Shown: piece after piece, positions 22,254 to 30,147 of the stretch | Layout of the letters: each line of letters starts with the position of its first letter | Numbering within the stretch: position 1 is the stretch's first letter | IMG/VR virus record: IMGVR_UViG_3300025684_000048 | Span: 1 to 30,147 of that record | Length of the DNA stretch: 30,147 bases | Reading direction: 5' to 3' (one strand) | DNA from: a virus | Notes under the pieces: model-generated | The model's input: only the letters and a program-made list of their open reading frames with translations | What the model was told of the DNA's origin: nothing | The model's database searches: none | Translations under genes and position numbers: made by a program

Positions 22254-25200
22254 ATGGAAGAATTATATAATCAACTATATAACGACGGGAAATACACAAA
22301 AACATTCGAAGATTTCAATGTTCAATTTGGATCTCCTGAAAAATCAGAAAAGTTATACCAAGCTTTAAATCAATCAGGGGACTATACTAGGTCCTTTGAT
22401 GAATTTAAAACACAGTTTAGTATACCAGCAAAGATACAAGACTCTGCGAGTGCGGATCCAACCGCGGAGTCAAGCCAAGAAGATACGGGATCCAAATCGG
22501 AAGAGCCTTTATCGGCGTGGCAATCTATTAAGAATACATTTAAAAAAGCAGGTGAACGTATCTACGATGTCGTTGAATTTTGGGGAGGTGAAGAAGGAGC
22601 TGGGTCTGGTTTAGATATAGCTACAAATTCATTTTACTCTTTATTATCAAGCCAAGAAGCTGTCGACGAATATGCAAAAAACAACCCTGGCTTTATGTCA
22701 GAAGGCTTAGGCTCGGAAGCTACTATAGAGGCTATAGAAAAATACAAAGCAGAACAAGATGAAAGTAATTTTGCTACTAAAGGGCTTGTGGCTAGCGCTA
22801 AAGATGGTGATGTAGGCGGCCTTATAGCTGGTGGTGTCGAAGCTTTAGTAAATGCTTTTTCTAGTGGCGTATATTTTTTAGGCACAGCCGGGGCAGGTGT
22901 TTTTTCTGAAGTAGCTGCTGAAAATTACATTACATATAATGAACAAAAAGCTGAAAACTTAGGCGTGTCCTTAGATGAACTTATTAGATCAGGTGAAGCA
23001 GATAATTTAGCTCCTGTTGGATTAGGTGCTGTTAGTGTTGGTCTAGAAAGATTTGGGTTTGGAAAAGTTTTAAAGGCTACTGCTGGCAAAAATATAATTA
23101 AAAACGCTAGCGCTAAACTTATATATAATAGAAAAGCTAGGAATGTTGCTAACATATTAGCCGCTGGAGGAACAGAGTTTACTACAGAAATACTACAGCA
23201 TGCCACAGATAAAATAAATGAAGAATTCGGTAGAACCGCAGGAACAGAAGAGGATGCTAAATTTGTACAAGCCACTTTTGACGCTATATTTAGTGAAGAA
23301 GGACTAGAATCCGGACTGCAAGGCTTAATAGGTGGAAGCGGAATGGTTGGCATTGGAACGAGCTATAGAGCTATGAATACAATAAGAACCACTGTAGACG
23401 GCGATTTAATTGACAAAAATTTAGAAGATTTAAGCAAGCTAAGGGTAAAATTAAATAAAGCGACTGATAAAACAGAAAAAGCCGGTATACAGAAACTAGT
23501 AGATACAAAAATATCTGAAATAGCTGACTCCGTAAGAAAAGGTAAAGATATATACGATAACCTTTCAGAAGGGCAATTAAAAGAAATAGAAAATTTAACA
23601 GATTTAGCTGATGTAGCCGCTTCTCAAGTTATAGAGCTAGATAAAAAGCTTAGAGCAGGTGAAATTGATAAAGCGGGGTATGATTTAGCTTATCAAGGCT
23701 TTAAGTCTGAATATGATGGAGTGCGGCAACAGCTTATTGACATGAACCTAGAGCAAAATATAAAAACCGCAGAGGATATTTCTAAAGAAAAAGGTTTGGA
23801 TTTAGATGTTATGACAACAGCTGGAGTTGAGGCTTTAATGAATAGTGATAAAGTAAGCGAACAAAATAGAAAAGATTATTTTGAAAATAAAGAAAAAGGC
23901 TTTGATGTATCTGCCTTCGCAATCGGTAACAAAATAGTTATAGATAAAGATATAGCTAAAAAGACAGGCTCAATTAACGCTGGGATGCATGAAGTTTTGC
24001 ACCCTGTATTTAACAAGCTTATTGGGAATGCTGAGCAGCAAGGCAAAATGGTTCGTCAATTTAGAAGAGCTATGACATCATCACAAAGAAGATTTGTTGA
24101 CGCTCAAATGAAAGAGAGGGGATATACAGGCAAAAAATACGATACGGAATATGTTAATGTGTTTTCTGATGCGCTTCGTAAAAAACAAATTAACTACGAT
24201 AAAACAACATTTGAAAAAATAGGTGATGCTGTTACAGGTATTTTTAAACCCGCAGGTTACACTAATATAGGCTTTGAATCAGGCGAAGATGTATATAATT
24301 TTGTTAAAGAATTTGACCAAAGCGCAGAACAAGGCAAATTAACAACGAAAGCAGCTGAAGCTCTTAAAGGTGTTGATTTAAGTGATGCTGGGCTACGAGA
24401 TGAATTGCAAACCTCTAAAACATTATCTCCAGAACAAACATCAGAAGTAACAAATGATATATTAGCTGTAAAACAATTAGCCGAGGAAGAGGCTGCTGTC
24501 GCTGCTAAATTTGGCAAAGAACCCATTAAAGGAGGTAAACAAGCTAGGCTAGAACAAAAAGTTGTATCAACATTGAAGCCTATCATAGACAAGGTAGTTA
24601 CAAATAGAACTCAAGCTTTATATGATCCCATAGCACCTGACGCTAAGAAAGCTGTTTCTAGGCAAGAGTTTCAAGAATCCATGCGCTCCGACCTGGAGGT
24701 AATGGTATTGAATGAGTATAATGGGTCTCAAGACATTGAAAAGTTTTTGATCAATAGAGGCTATTTAAGAGCAAACAACTTAGCTAAAAGATTAGGTATA
24801 GAATCACAAGAGGATGGTGGCATAAAATCTGATGTAACTGCGGCAAAAGACGTTGCTTCAACAGAAGACGTACAAACTATAGATAGAAGCGGCGCTGTAG
24901 AACGCGGTCAGGCAACTTTTAGTCAATTAGATTTAGTTGATGATACATTAATATCAGATACAGAAAAAGAGATCTCTAGAGAGCTTAAAACGCGTTCTGC
25001 TAAAGGAACATTATCCGAGAAAGTACCTTTAAAACTTAATAATAAAATTTATGAAACTTCTTGGTTAGAAAATTTCGTGGATAAAACATTATTTAAAAAG
25101 GTTCTAAAAAAATGGGGGACTATTGGAGAATCAAATGGTAAAACAAAAATACCAGGAGCCTACATTGACTTCCTTAATGATCAAAAGAATTTTGACATTA

Positions 25201-28200
25201 TAATGAAAGCTTTACCTGTGAAAACAATAAAGAAAAATTATTCTAAACTGTTTACATTAGAAAAGGTAGGTAGGGAGCTTACCGCAGAGGGTAATCCTAT
25301 TTTTAAAGTTGCCCCAATTGATAAAAAAACTTTTTTACAATACTTTTTAGACGGTAAGAAAACTACAATACTTGAAAGACAAAAGCAATTAGCTAGAGAA
25401 ATAATTACTCCGATAGCAAAAGAAACTTTAGCAAAATATACTACTCCTGAAAATTTATCTACATTAAAAGAAATGCAAGAGTTAGCTCCGGATGTTTCTG
25501 CTGATATTATTAATAAAATAAGCTTAGAGGAGGCTTTACGTAATTTAGAATCTCAAATAGATAGATACAAAGGGGAAGAAAAAAGTTTTGATATTATTCA
25601 GTTTAGCAAAAGCATAACGCCTGGATACAAAAAAAATATAGCATCAGCTTTAGAAACCATTGTAAATGAAGAATCTAATTCAAGCTTTAACCAAGCTGTT
25701 GCACAGGACATATTAAATAAATTAGATGATGTAAAAACGTTTAAAGATTTAGCTAACTTACTATGGAACGCTGGAGATAAAACCCTTGGGTTAGCAGCAC
25801 TTAGGGAGTACAGGGTTGAATTACTTAAATTATTAAATAATAAATTAAATTCCCTCAACGCTGATATACCGAAATTAATAATTAGCGCTGTCTATCAAAG
25901 TCATAATAAAGTATTCAAAAAGCAACAAAAGGTCATTGGATATGCTTATGGTATGGCAAAATTCTCTAGTGATTTTAAAAACGCTAAAGGTGATGTAAAA
26001 AAAGCTATTATTGTTGAAAACTTCTTAAAATTTGTTAGTAGATCTATTCGTACGCTTAAAATAGATGGAATTACAACAAATAGAGCTATATATAATGATT
26101 TGCTTGTACCTATCATGGGAGATCCTACTAAGTATGGGTTTACGCTTACCGAAGAAAAAGTAGGTAATAGAATACAATCTTACATAAACAAAGACGGCAA
26201 AAGACTTTATGGATTAGCTGATATTACAATGATAAAATCTAATTTTGAAAACTCCAGAAGCACAATTAACAAAGAAGCTATAGAAGTTAGAAAATGGTTA
26301 ATGAACGAAGCTAAAGAAGCTATTAAAAACAAAGATATAGATGCTTTTATAGGTTTTTTATCTTTATTATCCGCGGATCAAAGAGGGGTTATACGTAAAA
26401 TGAGTAGCGCAGGGTTTAGTTTTGCAAATTTAATAGTCAAGGACACTGTATTAGAACACGAGACAGAAGCTTTAGATATATTTAATGCTTGGAAATCTTT
26501 TGCTCAAAGAAAACTAAGTGAAGCAAAATTAATAAAATTCTTAAAAGAATCTAAAGTAAATTTAGTTTCTAAAGAATTTGACGGAATATTAAAAGAAGCT
26601 AGGAAAAAAGTTTCAGGAGCAAAAAACATAGGCAAAGCTAGATACGAAAGTATTGCTCCAAAAACATACATTGCAAATCTTAAGAAAAAAGGACTTATAC
26701 TACAGCCATCTAAGAGCCAAGGTACTGAAGTAATGCAAGCTTCTAAAACTCTTAATAAAGATTTTAACAATATAATAGAGAACGAAACTAAAATAAGCGG
26801 TAAATCTACTATATCAGAGGCAAAAAGCAGAATGCTTGGTAAAAATAAAGGAGGTTGGAGGTTCTTTGTGCCGCCATCAGCGGATGACTTTGCTGGATTA
26901 ATGTATAGATTACTTGGCAAAGGTGATACTGGTAATAAGAACGCTAAATGGTTTAAAGATAATTTATTTGATCCTTATGGAAAAGGTATTAGAGATTTTG
27001 AATCTTACAAGCAGCAAACAGTACAGTCTTTTAGAAACTTAAAGAAAAGCATAAAGAACGTTCCAAAAAACCTTGGTAAAACAAATGAAACAGGGTTTAC
27101 CAACGATGTAGCTGTCAGAGTATACCTTTGGAACAAAAAAGGAATTGACATACCAGGGTTAGACAAAAATGATATAAAAGAATTAATCGGTATAGTAAAT
27201 AATAACCAAGACTTTAAAAACTTTGCAGATCAGGTTGAAAATTTATTACAAGGTTATCCAGAACCCGAAAATAATTGGTTAGCCGGTACTATTACAACAG
27301 ATGTTATTAACAAGATTAATACATCGAAAAGAGAAGAATTTTTACAGGAGTGGCAAGCTAATGCTGATGAAGTATTTTCTAAAGAGAATATTAATAAACT
27401 TAGAGCTGCTTTTGGAGAAGACTATGTAGAGGCTTTAGAAGATATGCTTTATAGAATGAAGACTGGTAGAAACCGACCGTCTGGCTCAAATAAATTAACA
27501 AATCAATTTATGAATTGGGTTAATGATTCTGTTGGTACTATTATGTTCTTTAACACTAGATCAGCATTATTACAAACGTTATCTATAGCTAACTTTATAA
27601 ACTGGGGTGATAATAATCCTATAAATGCAGCTAAAGCTTTCGCTAATCAAAAACAATTTTGGGGCGACTTTACTATGCTATTTAACTCAGATTTCCTAAA
27701 ACAAAGAAGATCAGGATTAAAAACTGATATTAACGCTGATGATATTGCAAGCGCAGCGGAAACATCAACGAATAAGGCCAAAGCAGCATTGTCATCTATA
27801 TTAAAAATGGGATTCTTACCAACACAAATAGCGGATAGTTTTGCTATTGCAATGGGTGGAGCTTCGTTCTTAAGAAATAGAATAGATAGTTATATTAAAG
27901 AGGGATTGTCTCAACAAGAAGCAGAAAGCAAAGCATTTTTAGATTTTCAAGAAGTAGCTGAAGAAACTCAGCAATCATCAAGACCTGATAGAATATCACA
28001 ACAACAAGCGAGTCCCTTAGGTCGTATTATATTAGCTTTTGCAAATACCCCTATGCAGTATATGCGTTTGACTAAAAAAGCTATACTAGACATAAAAAAC
28101 AAAAGGGGTGATTTAAAAACAAACATATCTAAAATAGTTTACTATACCGCAATACAAAACATAATATTTGCTAGTTTACAAGCAGCTTTATTTGCTTCAT

Positions 28201-28754
28201 TATTCGATGATGAAGATGAAGAAGCTATTGATAATAAGCAAACAATGGTAGCTAATTCAATGCTGGACACCCTGCTAAGAGGTATGGGTATTGGAGGTGC
28301 GGTAGTGTCTACAGTAAAAAACATTGGATTAGAAATTGATAAGCAGTCTAAAAAACCTAGACCTGATTATACACAAGCAGCTATTCGATCTGTAGATTTA
28401 TCTCCCCCGTTGTCATCAAAGCTTAGAAAGTTAATGAGTGCAGGTAGAGCGTTTAGTTATAAAAACGTTAGAGATAAAATGCAAGGATTTTCATTAGAAA
28501 ACCCAGCGTTTTATGCCGGAGGGCAGGTTGTATCTGCTGTTACTAATGTACCGCTAGACAGAGTTATTAAAAAAGCTGACAACATAAGATTAGCTATGGA
28601 CAACGACACAAAGCTTTGGCAAAAAATCGCGCTAGCTTTAGGATATAGCACTTGGGATGTAGGTATGGTACAAAAAGAAAAAGCTAAAGGCAAAAGTGGT
28701 TTTGGAAAAGTACCGACGTGGAAAAAAACAGAATGGAAAAAAGTTAAATGGTAA
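22254..28754 (+). CDS. Giant internal virion / polyvalent ejection protein with HExxH motif
   Basis: A 2166-residue protein, the largest here and likely carried in the virion and ejected with DNA. The N-terminus has two copies of a 23-residue unit (3-25 and 32-54; LY..L...G.YT..F..F...F). A Gly/Ala-rich hydrophobic patch lies at about 185-225. An HExxH zinc-protease motif, AGMHEVLHPVF (His579, Glu580, His583), has a possible third ligand Glu632 in YDTEYVNVFSDA, a spacing allowed for gluzincins. A long helical middle is followed by a C-terminal region (about 1735-2000) containing FFNTRSALLQTLSIANFINW, SRPDRISQQQASPLGRIIL, FANTPMQYMRLTKKA, and a TM-like AIQNIIFASLQAALFASLF before an acidic run. 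That C-terminal region is a pattern I recognise in giant 'polyvalent' proteins of marine Bacteroidota phages. No RNA polymerase or methylase motif was found. The T7 gp16 role is by analogy. Confidence 0.62.
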   Translation: MEELYNQLYNDGKYTKTFEDFNVQFGSPEKSEKLYQALNQSGDYTRSFDEFKTQFSIPAKIQDSASADPTAESSQEDTGSKSEEPLSAWQSIKNTFKKAGERIYDVVEFWGGEEGAGSGLDIATNSFYSLLSSQEAVDEYAKNNPGFMSEGLGSEATIEAIEKYKAEQDESNFATKGLVASAKDGDVGGLIAGGVEALVNAFSSGVYFLGTAGAGVFSEVAAENYITYNEQKAENLGVSLDELIRSGEADNLAPVGLGAVSVGLERFGFGKVLKATAGKNIIKNASAKLIYNRKARNVANILAAGGTEFTTEILQHATDKINEEFGRTAGTEEDAKFVQATFDAIFSEEGLESGLQGLIGGSGMVGIGTSYRAMNTIRTTVDGDLIDKNLEDLSKLRVKLNKATDKTEKAGIQKLVDTKISEIADSVRKGKDIYDNLSEGQLKEIENLTDLADVAASQVIELDKKLRAGEIDKAGYDLAYQGFKSEYDGVRQQLIDMNLEQNIKTAEDISKEKGLDLDVMTTAGVEALMNSDKVSEQNRKDYFENKEKGFDVSAFAIGNKIVIDKDIAKKTGSINAGMHEVLHPVFNKLIGNAEQQGKMVRQFRRAMTSSQRRFVDAQMKERGYTGKKYDTEYVNVFSDALRKKQINYDKTTFEKIGDAVTGIFKPAGYTNIGFESGEDVYNFVKEFDQSAEQGKLTTKAAEALKGVDLSDAGLRDELQTSKTLSPEQTSEVTNDILAVKQLAEEEAAVAAKFGKEPIKGGKQARLEQKVVSTLKPIIDKVVTNRTQALYDPIAPDAKKAVSRQEFQESMRSDLEVMVLNEYNGSQDIEKFLINRGYLRANNLAKRLGIESQEDGGIKSDVTAAKDVASTEDVQTIDRSGAVERGQATFSQLDLVDDTLISDTEKEISRELKTRSAKGTLSEKVPLKLNNKIYETSWLENFVDKTLFKKVLKKWGTIGESNGKTKIPGAYIDFLNDQKNFDIIMKALPVKTIKKNYSKLFTLEKVGRELTAEGNPIFKVAPIDKKTFLQYFLDGKKTTILERQKQLAREIITPIAKETLAKYTTPENLSTLKEMQELAPDVSADIINKISLEEALRNLESQIDRYKGEEKSFDIIQFSKSITPGYKKNIASALETIVNEESNSSFNQAVAQDILNKLDDVKTFKDLANLLWNAGDKTLGLAALREYRVELLKLLNNKLNSLNADIPKLIISAVYQSHNKVFKKQQKVIGYAYGMAKFSSDFKNAKGDVKKAIIVENFLKFVSRSIRTLKIDGITTNRAIYNDLLVPIMGDPTKYGFTLTEEKVGNRIQSYINKDGKRLYGLADITMIKSNFENSRSTINKEAIEVRKWLMNEAKEAIKNKDIDAFIGFLSLLSADQRGVIRKMSSAGFSFANLIVKDTVLEHETEALDIFNAWKSFAQRKLSEAKLIKFLKESKVNLVSKEFDGILKEARKKVSGAKNIGKARYESIAPKTYIANLKKKGLILQPSKSQGTEVMQASKTLNKDFNNIIENETKISGKSTISEAKSRMLGKNKGGWRFFVPPSADDFAGLMYRLLGKGDTGNKNAKWFKDNLFDPYGKGIRDFESYKQQTVQSFRNLKKSIKNVPKNLGKTNETGFTNDVAVRVYLWNKKGIDIPGLDKNDIKELIGIVNNNQDFKNFADQVENLLQGYPEPENNWLAGTITTDVINKINTSKREEFLQEWQANADEVFSKENINKLRAAFGEDYVEALEDMLYRMKTGRNRPSGSNKLTNQFMNWVNDSVGTIMFFNTRSALLQTLSIANFINWGDNNPINAAKAFANQKQFWGDFTMLFNSDFLKQRRSGLKTDINADDIASAAETSTNKAKAALSSILKMGFLPTQIADSFAIAMGGASFLRNRIDSYIKEGLSQQEAESKAFLDFQEVAEETQQSSRPDRISQQQASPLGRIILAFANTPMQYMRLTKKAILDIKNKRGDLKTNISKIVYYTAIQNIIFASLQAALFASLFDDEDEEAIDNKQTMVANSMLDTLLRGMGIGGAVVSTVKNIGLEIDKQSKKPRPDYTQAAIRSVDLSPPLSSKLRKLMSAGRAFSYKNVRDKMQGFSLENPAFYAGGQVVSAVTNVPLDRVIKKADNIRLAMDNDTKLWQKIALALGYSTWDVGMVQKEKAKGKSGFGKVPTWKKTEWKKVKW

Positions 28755-28766
28755 AATTATTATAAT

Positions 28767-28946
28767 ATGAGCAAAAAAGGAATTGGCCCTCAAGGATTAG
28801 GTTTAAAAGGCAATAATGGATTCTGGATTGGATCTCCAGCTAAATTAAAAGACAGTTGCTACAGAGAAGCTAAAGCGAAGTACGACGTTTTTCCATCAGC
28901 ATACGCATCGGGTTATATTGCTAAATGCAGAAAAAACAAGAAGTAA
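28767..28946 (+). CDS. Tiny basic protein with a PSAYASG..AKCRK motif
   Basis: A 59-residue protein. A Gly-rich start (KKGIGPQGLGLKGNNGFW) precedes a compact segment DSCYREAKAKYDVFPSAYAS followed by GYIAKCRKNKK. It has Cys31 and Cys54 and a net positive charge. The 'C...K..Y.V.PSAYASG...KCRK' pattern occurs in small proteins of many phages and some giant viruses, in my recollection; its function is unknown. It starts in the same ATAATATGA context as other genes here and ends two bases before the ATG of the next small gene, with which it looks co-translated. The regular motif and tight spacing make it a real gene despite its size. Confidence 0.62.
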   Translation: MSKKGIGPQGLGLKGNNGFWIGSPAKLKDSCYREAKAKYDVFPSAYASGYIAKCRKNKK

Positions 28947-28947
28947 T

Positions 28948-29211
28948 ATGATGTATCAATCGCCATTTAAGAAAGTAAGAAAAACTAAAGAAGGCTTAGC
29001 TTTAAAACGTTGGTTTAAAGAAGAATGGACCGATGAGAAAGGTAATGAATGCGGATCTTTAAAAAATAAAAATACTAAAAAATGCAGGCCAAGTAAAAGA
29101 ATAAGCGAAGACACTGTGAAAACTTGGGGTGAGATGTCATCTGCTGAAAAAACAAAGGCTGTAGCTGAAAAGAAAAGGGTTGGAATGGGAAACAGAGCTT
29201 CCAATATATAA
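28948..29211 (+). CDS. Small basic protein with CG...CRPS motif
   Basis: An 87-residue protein, strongly basic. It has RWFKEEWTDEKGNECGSLKN followed by NTKKCRPSKRISEDTVKTWG and a final EMSSAEKTKAVAEKKRVG. The Cys35/Cys46 pair inside 'ECG...N.....CRPSKRIS' and the closing helix recur in small phage proteins, often beside PSAYASG proteins like the upstream one, again from recollection. Nucleic-acid binding or a small zinc-stabilised fold is plausible, but two Cys alone do not make a zinc finger. The start is uncertain: ATG codons at 28948 and 28951 both fit, and an upstream in-frame start near 28918 would overlap the previous gene without adding domain residues. It is the last late-strand gene before the terminator. 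Confidence 0.6.
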   Translation: MMYQSPFKKVRKTKEGLALKRWFKEEWTDEKGNECGSLKNKNTKKCRPSKRISEDTVKTWGEMSSAEKTKAVAEKKRVGMGNRASNI

Positions 29212-29252
29212 AGAAAAAGTTAATAAATTATGTATAGCATAATATAAAAATA

Positions 29253-29280
29253 GGGGACTCAATTAAGAATCCCCATTTTT
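29253..29280. terminator. Bidirectional intrinsic terminator between convergent genes
   Basis: The arms GGGGACTC (29253-29260) and GAATCCCC (29267-29274) pair with one C/A mismatch around the loop AATTAA. On the + strand they are followed by ATTTTTTATTT. Upstream lies AATATAAAAATA, which gives a T-rich tail when read on the - strand. Placed between the end of the late genes and the end of nrdA, it would stop transcription from both sides. Confidence 0.82.
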
Positions 29281-29358
29281 TATTTACTATGTATAGAATA
29301 TTGAATTTTTTATACACATTGGTTCTTATATGTATCAAAAAGTTATAACTTCTAGCCT

Positions 29359-30147
29359 TTAACCATCACAACTCAAGCACCCTTCATCCATAGCTGCGGC
29401 AGCAATATCTCCACGCAAAACACTTTCAGTTCTAGTATAATATAAAGTTTTAACGCCTTTTTTCCAGGCTTCCATGTGAACTTTATTAATCCATTTTGGC
29501 GTTGCTTCACTAGGAAATGCTAGATTTAAACTAACAGCTTGATCAATATACTGTTGACGTATACCAGCTTGATTAACTAATTCTAATTGATTAATCTCTT
29601 TGAATGTTTTAAATACCTCTTTAACTGGTATATGATGATCGCCAACTGTAATATCATTTAGTTGATCAATGTCTTGAATAGATCCTCCGTCTTCTAATAT
29701 CTTATTCCAAATGTCATTGGTATTAAGCTTATGCTTTTTTAATATTTTAACTAACGTTGGATTCTTACGTATAAACGTTCCCTTAGCTGATTGCTCTGTA
29801 AAAACATTAGCAGCCCAAGGTTCTATTCCTGACGAAACATTCCCACTAAGCTTACTATTACTAACAGTGGGAGCAATAGCACGCAGGTGAGTATTACGCA
29901 TACCAGTACCAATACACCACAAAGGCTCACCATAAATTTCAGCAAGATTTCTGGAAGCGCGTTCGCTTTCAATTTTAATCTGTGAAAATATTTTCCTAGT
30001 TTCAAACTGAGCCAATAAACCTTCGAAAGGAATACCCTTTTCTTGTAAGTAAGTATGCCATCCGAGTACTCCCAAGCCCAATGCTCTCCCTTTTTGTGCA
30101 GATCGAACAGAGTTTTCGAATCCACGTAAACCTTTTGCTCTTTGAAT
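29359..30147 (-). CDS. nrdA: Ribonucleoside-diphosphate reductase, large (alpha) subunit, C-terminal part
   Basis: The C-terminal 262 residues of a class I ribonucleotide reductase; the reading frame stays open to the right edge, so the gene continues outside. It shows SVRSAQKGRALGLGVLGWHT, the PTVSNSKLSGN loop with IEPWAANVF, and KTLYYTRTES with the tandem tyrosines that relay the radical (Tyr730/731 in E. coli NrdA). The C-terminal cysteine pair CLSC near the end would be reduced by thioredoxin or glutaredoxin. The enzyme makes deoxynucleotides for phage DNA synthesis. The active-site Cys/Glu loop lies in the missing part. Being on the opposite strand from the late genes, it probably belongs to the replication and nucleotide-metabolism arm. 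The TAA stop reads as TTA at 29359-29361 on the + strand. Confidence 0.92.
   Translation of the reverse strand: MQRAKGLRGFENSVRSAQKGRALGLGVLGWHTYLQEKGIPFEGLLAQFETRKIFSQIKIESERASRNLAEIYGEPLWCIGTGMRNTHLRAIAPTVSNSKLSGNVSSGIEPWAANVFTEQSAKGTFIRKNPTLVKILKKHKLNTNDIWNKILEDGGSIQDIDQLNDITVGDHHIPVKEVFKTFKEINQLELVNQAGIRQQYIDQAVSLNLAFPSEATPKWINKVHMEAWKKGVKTLYYTRTESVLRGDIAAAAMDEGCLSCDG

Noticed and set aside
22396-22614. Second + strand frame inside the start of the giant protein gene
   Set aside because: The product is basic and patternless, and the main frame shows the repeated LY..L unit and continues for 2166 residues.
22925-23353. Minus-strand open frame of 142 codons inside the giant protein gene
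   Set aside because: It is the mirror of a well-coded + strand gene, with Pro/Ser/Leu-rich composition typical of antisense frames in AT-rich DNA and no motif.
28200-28235. Acidic run DDEDEE as a possible polymerase DxDxD-type catalytic motif
   Set aside because: It follows a TM-like segment, lacks hydrophobic strands and spacing of polymerase motifs, and reads as a simple acidic tail.
29823-30125. Minus-strand frame of 100 codons within nrdA
   Set aside because: The overlapping frame carries the conserved reductase motifs; this one is a shifted reading of the same DNA.
1-30147. tRNA genes, CRISPR arrays, insertion sequences, integrase or att sites
   Set aside because: No cloverleaf-like spacing, regularly spaced repeats, transposase motifs or recombinase were seen; intergenic space is too small for most of these.

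Overview
The window is part of the genome of a tailed double-stranded DNA phage. It carries an almost complete late module on the + strand: lysis genes, DNA packaging, head, connector/tail and ejection proteins. At the right edge the end of a class I ribonucleotide reductase gene (nrdA) comes in on the - strand. The DNA is AT-rich and genes are packed tightly, often with overlapping stop and start codons. Almost no gene has a Shine-Dalgarno sequence; starts sit behind A/T-rich leaders instead. That pattern, together with the resemblance of the portal, stabilization-like and giant ejection-like proteins to those of uncultured marine flavobacterial phages, suggests a phage of a (probably marine) Bacteroidota host. 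The host assignment is inference. No tail-tube, tape-measure, sheath or baseplate gene is visible, so the morphology is most likely podovirus-like (short tail).

Layout. (1) 1-1036, lysis: the 3' end of an unknown gene, a small one-TM holin-like protein, an M15-type peptidase endolysin and a lipoprotein with a C-terminal TM that looks like a unimolecular spanin. (2) 1037-2398: a short leader, then small assembly genes, including a coiled-coil protein, a conserved 72-residue protein, a GroES-like protein made of two GroES-like halves, and a possible small terminase. (3) 2398-9720, packaging and head: large terminase, portal, scaffold-like protein and major capsid protein, followed by a hairpin. 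(4) 9808-18139, head-to-tail: a 276-residue virion-associated protein, then two adjacent gene pairs that are clear paralogues (A-B-A'-B'), then a 1500-residue tail stabilization (P22 gp10/crAss 'muzzle'-like) protein. (5) 18178-20141: a beta-rich fibre-like protein and a small structural partner. (6) 20174-28754: three probable internal/ejection proteins, the last 2166 residues long with an HExxH metalloprotease-like motif. (7) 28767-29211: two tiny basic cysteine-containing proteins, the first only 59 residues. (8) 29253-29280: a bidirectional terminator separating the late genes from the convergent nrdA.

The most interesting structure is the duplicated two-gene connector cassette. It implies that this phage builds its neck or tail from two paralogous sets of ring-like proteins. 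Other points worth checking are the bipartite GroES-like protein, the metalloprotease signature in the giant ejection-like protein, the u-spanin, and a pair of mutually exclusive hairpins between the head and connector genes.

There is no intergenic stretch over 300 bases. I saw no tRNA, insertion sequence, CRISPR array, integrase or attachment site.
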